From the NCBI RefSeq assembly GCF_000724545.1, contig NZ_JHBV01000033.1, forward strand, positions 39,446 through 103,445: a DNA stretch of 64,000 bases. Direction: 5' to 3'. This document shows, in pieces, positions 52,276 through 61,900 of the stretch. A program made the position numbers and the translations under genes. Every line of letters begins with the position of its first letter. Position 1 is the stretch's first letter. Origin of the DNA: Aureispira sp. CCB-QB1. Its GTDB lineage: Bacteria > Bacteroidota > Bacteroidia > Chitinophagales > Saprospiraceae. The notes beneath the pieces were generated by a model, which made no database searches, was not told the DNA's origin, and saw only the letters and a program-made list of their open reading frames with translations.

Positions 52276-53373
52276 ATGGAGCAGACACAGAATTTATTCC
52301 AAGAGTTTGACAAAGTAACTACCAAAGAATGGGTTGATGCCATTGAGAAATTCTTAAAAGGGAAACCCGTTGATAGTTTAAATTGGGAAATTGAAGAGGG
52401 GCTTATTGTATCTCCTTTGCACCGAAAAGAGACAACAACTTCTCAGTACCTTGGTAGCGCTAACTTAAGCCCTAACAATCACTGGCGTATTTGTGAAGCT
52501 TTTTTAGTAAAACACCCTGCTGATTGTACAACCATCAACCTACAAATCTTAGAAGCCTTAAACAAAGGGGCAAATGCTTTGATATTTGATTTCTCATTCA
52601 CCCCTTCTGTAGACGATTTGCAACGTTTATTAAAAGGTGTTTTATTAGAGTTGATTCACATCCATTTTCAAGGGGTTGCTCTTCCTGATGCTCCCAAAAC
52701 TTTTTTGGAAACCCTCTCCCATATTCCTAATATTCAGACATTAAGTAGTAGTTGCAACTTAGGATCTCTTAACAAAGATTTAATTTGTGATTGCTTTGAC
52801 TTTTGTGCCGTTCATTTACCTCAACTCAGATTTTTAAATATTTTAATAGAAGACGCTTCTACCCAAAGTCTTAGTAATGCAATTTTTACAGCCAATCAAT
52901 GGATTGCTATTTTAAAAGAAGAAGAGAAAAATATCGAACAAATTACAAACTTTTTGCGTTTTGATTTTAATATAGGAGAACGTTACTTTGTAGAACTAGC
53001 ATCAATTAGAGCTTTCAAAAGACTTTGGTTGGGTTTGTTAGAAGCCTACGAAGCTCCTACAGCTATTTTCCCCTTTTTGCATGCAACAACACTAAGTGAT
53101 CAGCATGACAATCAATATTGGAACATGATTACGGCCACAACGCAAGCGATGGCTGCTGCTATAGGTGGTGTAGATTCTATATATGTTCGTCCTTGCAACA
53201 GTCTAGATAAGGCAGATGCTTTTACTCGTAGAATTGCACGAAATGTACAACACTTATTGCAGTCTGAAAGTTACCTGAATAGAGTCGTTGATCCTGCTTC
53301 TGGTGCTTATTACATCGAAAATTTAACAGTTGCATTGGCAGAAAAAGCTTGGCAACAATTTTGCAAACTATAA
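52276..53373 (+). CDS. Methylmalonyl-CoA mutase family protein, short MutA-like
   Basis: 365 aa. The sequence follows the TIM-barrel half of the small (non-catalytic) subunit: 'TTKEWVDAIEKFLKGKPVDS' at the start, 'HWRICEAF' (~77-84), 'MITATTQAMAAAIGGVDSIY' (~288-307), and 'YLNRVVDPASGAYYIENLTV' (~332-351). It stops just after the barrel, without the C-terminal B12-like domain of full MutA (~600 aa), as seen in other short Bacteroidota beta subunits. Natural truncation is more likely than frameshift; no homologous sequence follows the stop. The catalytic MutB gene is not adjacent. Confidence 0.8.
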   Translation: MEQTQNLFQEFDKVTTKEWVDAIEKFLKGKPVDSLNWEIEEGLIVSPLHRKETTTSQYLGSANLSPNNHWRICEAFLVKHPADCTTINLQILEALNKGANALIFDFSFTPSVDDLQRLLKGVLLELIHIHFQGVALPDAPKTFLETLSHIPNIQTLSSSCNLGSLNKDLICDCFDFCAVHLPQLRFLNILIEDASTQSLSNAIFTANQWIAILKEEEKNIEQITNFLRFDFNIGERYFVELASIRAFKRLWLGLLEAYEAPTAIFPFLHATTLSDQHDNQYWNMITATTQAMAAAIGGVDSIYVRPCNSLDKADAFTRRIARNVQHLLQSESYLNRVVDPASGAYYIENLTVALAEKAWQQFCKL

Positions 53374-53528
53374 TCTTAACTGCTTTTCTATTGAAAATCA
53401 AATCATTCGCCAATGATAAAATTTGAGCAACAAAGGAAACCAATGATTATTTAACAAACTATAGTCTTAAGACCTAATAGAGATTGCTGTTTCTACTGAT
53501 TGTAAGGATGAGTCGGTAGCTATTAACT

Positions 53529-55361
53529 ATGACGGGAAAATTTTTATATAAAAAAATAACATTTCATTTTCTGGTATTTTGTTTCTGTTTGACTAACTTA
53601 CAGGCTCAAAATCAACGCTTATCGAAATCAACCTATCAAGCATTAAATAACTATATTGTTTATTCTAATGAAGTATCGCATGCACTAAACTTAATGTATT
53701 TTGATTTCTTGCATATCAATGATCAGTTTTATCAATTTGTAGAAGATAGCATCGATCAAGTTGTCTACGAAAAAGATAATATCCTTACCAACCCCGATTA
53801 CTTTCCCATTTATCCACGTGATCTTTATCCTGCAATTCTTAATGATAATATTTATATCCCTTATGATAAACGAGGTGCTCCACTTCAGTTAATTGGTAAG
53901 GTTGTTAATGTTCTTAAAGAAATAGAAGATACTCGTTCTCTATTGGCTCAATATGTCGAAACAGGAGATTACAAAAAAGACACCAACCTCGTTCAGGGGT
54001 TTAAATGGCTCCGTAGAGTAGAAGTACTTTACTATGACATGTTTACCCTACAAGAAAAACTACATTGGAACCTTACAGCAATTATCCAAACTTACAACTC
54101 ACCTCAAATAGACAGCAATGCATTAAGGGCAACACAAGAGCTTCAACCACTCCTCAAACAAAGTAAGCTAGTAATAAAAGCCGTTCGAGCAGGAGACACA
54201 AGTAGTTCATTAGAATACAATTTTTTAAAATTAAATGAGTTTCTGATCAGTTTAGAAGGTCGCCAAGAAAGCATTCTAAAAGGATTAAAAAAAATTCCCA
54301 ATTCCCTGCGTTCACCTGAAAAAAGATTTGCAGAAATTCTTAACAGGACTCAAAATATATTAAAAATAGCAAAAGAATATCAGCGTAATCCTAAGTATCA
54401 AAATTTAAACTTTAAGACCAGTTATTATTACTATAACATAGATTTGCTAAATAGTTACAATCGCTCGGGAGATGGTGCTGCTACCTTGTTCAACAAATTT
54501 ATTAATGATAATGACGTTTATTGGTTGTACGAACACGAAATGCCACACTTATTTGAAGTCCTTTACCCTGACATTCCAGAATACGAGCAATACAAGGCTC
54601 CTGATATTGATATAGAAGAACTCATTCGCAAAAAATTGCGCGAAAAATATGTAGCAGATAGCATAGCTCAAATTAAATCGGATAGTATTGCTCAAGCTAA
54701 AAAAGACAGTGCTATTTATGCCCAACAAATTTTGGATAGCATAGAATATAGAAAAAATAATCCTCAAGTTGGGGACATGAATCTCAATGGATTTGCGACA
54801 AATAACCTCGTGTTTTTGTTAGATATTTCTGCCTCAATGAAAGATACCAATAAGCTGCCGCTGCTCAAGGAGGCTCTTGTTCAATTACTTGATTTGATGC
54901 GAGAAGAAGATAATATTACTCTAATTACATATTCTGGCAAAGCTGAAGTCGTCCTGCCACCTACTTCTATGACTTCAGAGGCCAACAAAAAACGGGTGAT
55001 TGATATCATTAGTCAACTATCGTCTGATGGTAGTAGTGATGCAAACAAAGGGATTCGATTGGCTTACAAGACCATCGAAGAGAGTATTATTAAAAACGGT
55101 AACAATCGGGTTATCATGGCAACAGACGGTGCCTTTAACATTAATTCTAGGGTCAAAAAAATTATCAAACGAGGAACTAAAGAAAAAGATCCTATCCGTT
55201 TGAGCATTTTTTATTTCTCCAAAAAGGAGTATACCCATCACAAAGAATTACTCGAAAATCTTAGTGAAATGGGGGCAGGAAAATACCGTCATATAAAAAA
55301 AGAAAATGCCAAAAAGATATTGGTTATAGAAGCACAAGAAGTACGGGAAAAAAAAAATTAA
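53529..55361 (+). CDS. Exported VWA-domain protein
   Basis: 610 aa. Signal peptide 'ITFHFLVFCFCLTNLQAQN'. A long helical region (~25-380) precedes an acidic/basic charged helix rich in repeated 'DSIAQIKSD' and 'DSIAQAKKD' units (~375-405), and then a von Willebrand A domain (~420-600) with the MIDAS loop 'FLLDISASMKDTNKLPLL' (Asp ~432) and 'IMATDGAFN'. VWA domains bind protein partners through a metal ion. Probably periplasmic or surface-exposed; partner unknown. Resembles Bacteroidota VWA proteins with OmpA-like partners, but no OmpA domain is present. Confidence 0.85.
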   Translation: MTGKFLYKKITFHFLVFCFCLTNLQAQNQRLSKSTYQALNNYIVYSNEVSHALNLMYFDFLHINDQFYQFVEDSIDQVVYEKDNILTNPDYFPIYPRDLYPAILNDNIYIPYDKRGAPLQLIGKVVNVLKEIEDTRSLLAQYVETGDYKKDTNLVQGFKWLRRVEVLYYDMFTLQEKLHWNLTAIIQTYNSPQIDSNALRATQELQPLLKQSKLVIKAVRAGDTSSSLEYNFLKLNEFLISLEGRQESILKGLKKIPNSLRSPEKRFAEILNRTQNILKIAKEYQRNPKYQNLNFKTSYYYYNIDLLNSYNRSGDGAATLFNKFINDNDVYWLYEHEMPHLFEVLYPDIPEYEQYKAPDIDIEELIRKKLREKYVADSIAQIKSDSIAQAKKDSAIYAQQILDSIEYRKNNPQVGDMNLNGFATNNLVFLLDISASMKDTNKLPLLKEALVQLLDLMREEDNITLITYSGKAEVVLPPTSMTSEANKKRVIDIISQLSSDGSSDANKGIRLAYKTIEESIIKNGNNRVIMATDGAFNINSRVKKIIKRGTKEKDPIRLSIFYFSKKEYTHHKELLENLSEMGAGKYRHIKKENAKKILVIEAQEVREKKN

Positions 55362-55569
55362 CCCCTATAAAAGAAAAGAACAGTTAACAACAACAAAATA
55401 GTAGTTCTTAGTTCCTTCTTTTTGTACTTTTTTATATGTTTTAGTCTATTTTTTGCCTACAACAATCTATTTCCTTTGCCCTTAATTCGCATTTCGTTAG
55501 TAATTTGTTACCTTCAAGTTCAAATTTTGCTAATAATTAATTAATCCTCAAAAAAAATCTTCGGATATT

Positions 55570-57240
55570 ATGGGAACATATACTACGATGGCTCTTGCAT
55601 GGGTCTTCTGTGCCATTTGGATTGTCTTTGTTATCTCGACAAACAGAAAGGTACATCCTAAAGTACTCTTCTTCTTATTTTTTGTAGAAATGTGGGAACG
55701 TTTCTCTTACTATGGTATGCGAGCTTTATTAGTATTATATATGACTAGTGAAGTAATGAATTATAGTACTAGTGACGCTTATGGTATTTATGGAGCCTAT
55801 GGAGCATTAGTATATGCAACACCTCTTATTGGTGGTTTATTGGCTGAAAAGTTTATGGGATACCGAAAAGCAATCATGTGGGGAGCATTTCTAATGATGT
55901 GTGGTCATTTCTTAATGGCTATAGAAAACGAACTTATCTTCCTTACTGCTTTAGCATTATTAATCATGGGTAATGGTTTCTTCAAACCTAATATATCCTC
56001 TATGATTGGTAAATTTTATGCAAAAACGGACCCAAGACGTGACGGAGCCTTCACGATTTTTTATATGGGAATCAATATTGGTGCGTTTCTTTCTGGTTTA
56101 ACTTGTGGTGCCGTTGGTTTAGATCCTAACTTAGGTTGGCACTTTGGTTTTGGACTTGCTGGAGTAGGAATGTTATTAGGTTTATTGATATTTTGGTATG
56201 CAGAACGCAATGGAATACTTGAAGACAAAGGTTATGCTCCATATCAAGTTACAGCAGGTGGACCAGGTATTATGTTAGACCAAAACAATGGGGGAGAAAT
56301 TTTAAACAATGATCCTACTCTTGATAATACAACAAAGACTCCTACAGATCAATCAGAAGCTAGCGATGATCAAGTTGAACGATTTACATTAGTAGAAAAT
56401 CCCGTTGAACCTAAGTTATTTGGTCTTCCACTTAATTTATTGATTTATATAGGTTCTATTATTGCTATTCCGTTCTTTTTATTACTAATCCAACACAATG
56501 ACATTTTAGATTATGGTATTGGAGGTATTGGAATTATAATGGTAACTTATTTATTATACAGTTCTTTTCAGTATGAAAAAGTACAACGTCAACGTATATG
56601 GGTTATTGTAACGCTCTTCTTCTTTACTATTATTTTCTGGACCTTCTTCGAACTAGCAGGTAGTGCATTGACAGTATTTACAATGAACAACGTGCGTCCA
56701 AACGATTATTTGAACGCGGCAATGTTCAATTCATTAAATCCGTTTTTCATCATGCTATTTGCTCCTATTTTTTCTTGGTTGTGGGTGAAGCTATCAAATG
56801 CTAACATGGAACCTGCTGCGCCTGTAAAATTTGGAATCGGTTTAATCTTGTTAGGTTCCGGTTTTTTAATTTTAAACTTTTCCAAAGGTGGTGCTGTTGA
56901 TGGTCTAATTGCACCTATGTTTATGGTGTTTTTATACTTATTGCACACACTAGGTGAATTAACATTGTCTCCAGTAGGGTTATCAATGGTTACCAAATTA
57001 GCCCCTGCACAGGTTGTAGGTTTTGTAATGGGATTCTGGTTAATGGCTTCTTCGTTTGCCCATCAAGCTGGTAAAACAATTGCCCAGTTTACTGTAGTTC
57101 CAGAAGGAACACCTGCTGAAGAATCTCTAAGCTTATGTCTATCCGTATTTAACAATCTAGGTCTAATTGCCGTTTGTGCTGGTGGCTTTTTGATATTGGC
57201 ATCGGTTGTTATTACAAAATGGATGCATGGAATCAAATAA
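55570..57240 (+). CDS. POT/PTR-family proton-dependent oligopeptide transporter
   Basis: 556 aa, ~14 hydrophobic segments. The POT signature 'FVEMWERFSYYGMRALLVLY' (~36-55, containing ExxERFxYY) and the second motif 'FYMGINIGAFLSGLTCG' (~171-187) are clear. A long polar loop with Asn/Asp/Thr (~230-285) separates the two halves. Imports di- and tripeptides with protons across the inner membrane. Fits with the nearby peptidase gene at 48.5 kb, though not in one operon. Confidence 0.94.
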   Translation: MGTYTTMALAWVFCAIWIVFVISTNRKVHPKVLFFLFFVEMWERFSYYGMRALLVLYMTSEVMNYSTSDAYGIYGAYGALVYATPLIGGLLAEKFMGYRKAIMWGAFLMMCGHFLMAIENELIFLTALALLIMGNGFFKPNISSMIGKFYAKTDPRRDGAFTIFYMGINIGAFLSGLTCGAVGLDPNLGWHFGFGLAGVGMLLGLLIFWYAERNGILEDKGYAPYQVTAGGPGIMLDQNNGGEILNNDPTLDNTTKTPTDQSEASDDQVERFTLVENPVEPKLFGLPLNLLIYIGSIIAIPFFLLLIQHNDILDYGIGGIGIIMVTYLLYSSFQYEKVQRQRIWVIVTLFFFTIIFWTFFELAGSALTVFTMNNVRPNDYLNAAMFNSLNPFFIMLFAPIFSWLWVKLSNANMEPAAPVKFGIGLILLGSGFLILNFSKGGAVDGLIAPMFMVFLYLLHTLGELTLSPVGLSMVTKLAPAQVVGFVMGFWLMASSFAHQAGKTIAQFTVVPEGTPAEESLSLCLSVFNNLGLIAVCAGGFLILASVVITKWMHGIK

Positions 57241-57260
57241 CAGCAGTAAAAAGTCTTACA

Positions 57261-57299
57261 AAAAGGTCGTTCTGAAAATATCAGAACGACCTTTTTTTT
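57261..57299 (+). terminator. Terminator of the POT transporter gene
   Basis: AAAAGGTCGTTCTGA / TCAGAACGACCTTTT perfect 15-bp stem, 5-nt loop, T8 tract. Confidence 0.88.
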
Positions 57300-57301
57300 A
57301 T

Positions 57302-57341
57302 ATAAAAAAACACCTAATTCGCTCTACGAATTAGGTGTTTT
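57302..57341 (-). terminator. Terminator of the greA-HIT operon
   Basis: AAAACACCTAATTCG / CGAATTAGGTGTTTT perfect stem with 5-nt loop; the minus strand continues with a T-run. Next to, but distinct from, the opposing terminator. Confidence 0.85.
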
Positions 57342-57370
57342 ATCAAAAAGCAAAAATACTTTTTTCTTAT

Positions 57371-57763
57371 CTAAACAAAATTAGCTCGAATTTTTTCTGC
57401 CAAAGCGACAAATTCTTCCTGTTCCATTGATTGTCGTTTGTTAAAATCAATAAACTGGATGTTTAAGAGCGGCACCAAGTGAATGTGCGCATGAGGTACT
57501 TCTAACCCCAAAACGGTCTGCCCTATTCGCTCACAATGGACTGTTTTTTCTATAGCTGCTGCTACTCGTTTAGAGAACAGATGCAATCCCAAAAACAAAG
57601 ACTCCTCCAAATCAAAAATATAATCTACTTCTTTCTTAGGAATAACCAGTGTATGTCCTTTGACAACAGGAGCAATATCTAGAAAAGCCAAAAATTGTTC
57701 ATCTTCTGCAATTTTGTGACAAGGGATTTCTCCATTTACGATACGTGTGAATATACTTGGCAT
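57371..57763 (-). CDS. HIT family protein (histidine triad hydrolase)
   Basis: 130 aa. Histidine triad 'EVPHAHIHLVPLLN' (~99-112) with HxHxH, N-terminal 'SIFTRIVNGEIPCHKIAEDE' and 'VVKGHTLVIPKKEVDYIFDL', all typical of the HinT branch. Hydrolyses nucleoside phosphoramidates (for example AMP-lysine) in the cytoplasm. Starts 12 bp after the greA stop, so the two share a transcript. Confidence 0.94.
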   Translation of the reverse strand: MPSIFTRIVNGEIPCHKIAEDEQFLAFLDIAPVVKGHTLVIPKKEVDYIFDLEESLFLGLHLFSKRVAAAIEKTVHCERIGQTVLGLEVPHAHIHLVPLLNIQFIDFNKRQSMEQEEFVALAEKIRANFV

Positions 57764-57775
57764 AATGAGCGTATT

Positions 57776-58255
57776 TTAAAGATTAATAGCAATATCTAAA
57801 ATTTCAAACTCCATAATTCCTCCAGGAGTCTGTACCTCTGCAATTTCTCCTACTTTTTTGCCTAGCAACCCTTTTCCAATTGGTGAATCAACAGAAATTT
57901 TACCTGCACGCAAATTTGCTTCCGATTGAGAAACTAAGGTATATTCAAATTCCTTTTTGGTCTTCACCTGTTTAATTTTAATGGTGCTTAGAATAACCAC
58001 TGAAGAAGCATCTAGGTCTTCTTGCTTAATTACTCTTGCTGTCGACAACGTTTTTTCCATTTCAGAAATTTTCAACTCCAATAATCCCTGCGCTTCTTTA
58101 GCAGCATCGTATTCTGCATTTTCTGACAAATCACCTTTTTCACGAGCTTCTGCGATTGCTTTTGCTGCGTCTTGACGACCTTGAGTTTTCAAAACTTCTA
58201 ATTCACTTTTCAATTTATCAAACCCATCTTGGGTCATATATGAGTATTTAGACAT
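57776..58255 (-). CDS. greA: Transcription elongation factor GreA
   Basis: 159 aa, normal for GreA. N-terminal coiled-coil hairpin with the acidic tip region 'EAREKGDLSENAEYDAAKEA' (~33-52; D and E of 'DLSENAEYDAAKE' are the key residues), and C-terminal FKBP-like domain ending 'VGEIAEVQTPGGIMEFEILD'. Rescues backtracked RNA polymerase by stimulating transcript cleavage. First gene of the greA-HIT operon. Confidence 0.97.
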   Translation of the reverse strand: MSKYSYMTQDGFDKLKSELEVLKTQGRQDAAKAIAEAREKGDLSENAEYDAAKEAQGLLELKISEMEKTLSTARVIKQEDLDASSVVILSTIKIKQVKTKKEFEYTLVSQSEANLRAGKISVDSPIGKGLLGKKVGEIAEVQTPGGIMEFEILDIAINL

Positions 58256-58980
58256 AATAATTTCTTTTTAATTATAATTAAGTAGTCATTCATAATTAAT
58301 GATCATAAACTTAAGAAGCAATTTTGTGATCAACTTCGTTAAAAAGTCTCGTGATAACGCTGCTATCACTACTTTTTTTCACCTTGTTTCTCATCAAAAT
58401 TTCTAGTAATTTTACCCATCATCTACTATCAAAACTTACTTACCTTATAAATTTGCTGTAAAACGGTTACGTTTCGTGCTATTCGTAACCTGCAATTAAA
58501 TATTTCTTTTTAAAATTTGAATTTGCTAGAAAATTCAATTCATTTATAAAACTCCATTCCTAACGAAGAGGTTGCTCAAAAGTTCCCATATTCTTAAAAA
58601 TAATCCTTTCTATTTACACTTACTTATTTGGTAATGGATAGGCTATCTTGAAGAAAAAAACTGATGCCCGATTAGCAATTCTATCGCATAAAAGCAATAA
58701 AAAGAACGTTCCTCCCAGTTTTTGGGAGGAACGTTCTTTATTCCGTATAAAGGCAAATATATAAAATTATTAAGATAAATGCCAGTTATTAGCCTAATAG
58801 TCTGCTATTTTTTTAGTTTAAAATTCTTAAAAAAACTCAGCAGCGACACACAAAACTGATTATCAAAGTTTTAAAAGGAAAATCAAAAACATTAGCACTC
58901 TGATTATCAGTCAAGTAGGATTCCATCCCTATGCCTTTTGATACAGTTTATAAGGATATTCAATAGCAATTGAGAGCTTC
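58256..58980. other. Intergenic, 725 bp
   Basis: Upstream of greA. Contains a 7-bp inverted repeat GGTTACG (58465-58471) / CGTAACC (58484-58490) with 12-bp spacer, a possible operator, a decayed repeat piece near 58320-58380, and the terminator at 58696-58739. No ORF or RNA gene recognised. Confidence 0.45.
58696..58739 (-). terminator. Terminator downstream of the large T9SS gene
   Basis: AAAGAACGTTCCTCCCA / TGGGAGGAACGTTCTTT perfect 17-bp stem, 5-nt loop; the minus strand continues TTATTG after the stem T's. It lies ~240 bp past the stop. Confidence 0.78.
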
Positions 58981-61900
58981 TTACAAGCGCTGCGCATCAA
59001 AAGCTCGATTAATAACAAAACTTTTTAACACCTTGGTTCCTACTCCTTCTACTTTGACGTGAATTAGATAAACTCCTGAAGCAACAGGTACATCAGCATA
59101 GTTTTTCACATCCCATTCAACTGATGTTTTGATTTGTGCATCAGCCAGAGGTCCTTCATATCCTTGTCCAATTCTCGCAATACCATTTTTAGCTGAATTC
59201 TTGTACTCTTGTGCTATTTTAAATTCTTTTATAAATCGACCATCCAACGAGTAAATCCTAATATGACATTTAGCAGGAATATTTGTAATTTTGACAACAT
59301 TATCCGTTTCTAGTATCTCATAATCAGAATAAGCATAGTAAGGGTTTGGAACCACACGCATTAAATCTAAAGCAGAAACAGCCGTCTCTTGTTCTTCTTT
59401 TGTAGGAACAAATTTGTCTAATGAAAATTCATACAATGGATATCCTAAATTCTCATTCGTTCCTTCTTCTATTTCAAACGGGCGATCAACTCTTAACTTA
59501 ATTCTCGCTTTGGTTGGAGGAACTTCACCATACGTTCCCTGCATAGTTGTTGGTACTGCCATTGATGCCCACGTCACAACTAGATTTTTGTAAATATGAA
59601 TATCCTTATCAAGAGGAATGTTAGGATTCACTTTATCAAACTCTGCAATAACGCTTTTGCAAGAGTCATAAGGCTGATTGGTTACATAAATAATATGCTG
59701 TCCGCCTTGTACATTTCTTAGTAATTGTACTTTTTCATCCGTTGAAAAAGGACCTGTCGTTTGTACATTAGTTGGGTTAAAAATCATATCGTTTCCAGTA
59801 CTACTACCAGGGTTCAACCCCTCCTCTAAAACACTACCATTGTATAAAGAATTTTCTCCAAAGAAAATATTCAATCGTTCTCCTGTTTCCACATTATAAG
59901 CATATCCAGGAAACCAAGACATACCAACAGTACTGTTATCAATAGACATATCTTTGTTTCGAGAAGGATACACTGGTTTGGGAACTCCAAAACTTGGTCC
60001 AACACTTCCTCTCCATTCCATTTGATCTCGCTTAGAAGGTATTTGCCAATTGGAGCTTACACTTCCTAAGAAAGAGTTACCATGATAAAAATTAGCCGTT
60101 TCAACAACAATACAGCGGCTCCACTCATCTCGATTAGGAGACATTACTATATTGACGTTATTTAAGTTAGATAATAATGTATCCCGTACTTTATTAGGTA
60201 CTATTGGTGCTCCTGGCACTGTATCATTTCTTAATTTGGAGCCATCCGAGGCAATATTCCCTAGTGACAAATAAGGGCCATCAAAATCTCGTTGTGCATC
60301 ACACAACATAAATGGGTACCAACCTCCTTCTGATTCAGAATACAACTGCTCTGGATCAAACCTTTGATCAGCCTCATTATTTCCTGTTTTTAACATATTT
60401 AGAATGCCGTCCCCATCGTTTAGTCCATGATACCATTCACCATAAGTAGTATCTTCATATGCAATTTGAGAACCGATAAATCCTACATTTCCATTATGAC
60501 TTGGCTTATCTTTCTGCTCCAATTCAAGAGAGATTCCTAAATCTGGAATATACTGCTCGTAGTTCCAGTCCATAGTTTGATAAGACGACCATACGATGCT
60601 CGGATCTTGTGGGTCAGACAACATCCAATAAACAGAATCAGACAAGGTTGTCACATTGGCTGGTTGTGGAATATAAGCATCTAAATTAGCATCATAAAGC
60701 CAACCATACAATTGATCACATACACGAACTTGGAACGTTCCCGCAGGAACACGCAAGGGATCTACAATTTTTACTTTGATAGGCGCTTGCCCCTCCTTAT
60801 AAGTGATTCTTCCAACATTATTACCGGCTAAAATAGCAGACTCTACTTCTTCTATATTCGCAATATTTAAAAACTCTCCTGATCCTACACCTTGACCATC
60901 TAATCGAGTTATCTGTGGTTGATCACCATATTCTGATTTTAATTGAATACCAGAATATTCGGGCGCATTAATTCTTGGAATACCTGTATAAATTCTAAAA
61001 TTGCGACGCCCTTGCAAATAAGCTTTATCTTGCCCTTTTCCCGTTACAGGATCATACTTTTGATACTCATTATGTGCATAAGCAACCACACAGAAATAAT
61101 AGGGTTTATGATTGATTAAGTTTTTTTCTCCTGTTGCGAATTGATCTTCAACGACCTTAAAAGTATGCTTCAAGCCACTATTTGCTCCTTCTACCTTAAT
61201 CACAGGTGTCAGTAAATCAATTTGAGCCGCATCATTTCTAAATTCCTCCCAATTGGCAATGGTAGTTACATCATCCTCCACATCACACTGGTAGATTAAA
61301 CTTGCTTTGCTTTCATCATCTAATTCTGTAACAGAAACATTTGGTCCTACTACTTGGTAAATTTTATACCCCTGAAAATTGTAGCTCGTATCCAAAGGTG
61401 CATGCTGTGCCAATATAGCTGGAGACTCTTCATAATCAAAAGGACTATTGGCACCATAACTTAAATTCAATACTAATTCCTTATCCATTTCAATAACATC
61501 CATATTAGGAGCATCTGGACCATTTGTTATTTTAAAACAGCCATCAAATAGATTTTGTGCTAATTCATCAGCAGTAACCAGAGATTCCAAAGAAGCACAA
61601 CCAGAATAAGGCACTTCAGGAACCCATACAACCCCCGATATCATTTCATTGGTAGCCCCAGGCAATAAAGTAAAGGGTCCTGAGGTGTGCAAAAAGCGTT
61701 GATCCAAGCCATTTAAGTTCTCTTGGCACATAGACCAAGCTCCGGGGCTGTCGTCAGTTGGAAAACTAGGAAATACATATCTTGTTGGAACAGCATTAGG
61801 ATTATTGGGATCATAGCCATTTCCTCCTTGAGTAACAGGAGTAGCATCTATCCAAAGACCAGACATCAACCGATAATGTTGAATTGCTGTTTGCGGGTCA

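Noticed and set aside
58556..58572. Single sequence 'cctaacgaagagg' resembling one unit of the 21-bp iterated sites
   Set aside because: No second unit at 21 bp and no promoter at the matching distance.
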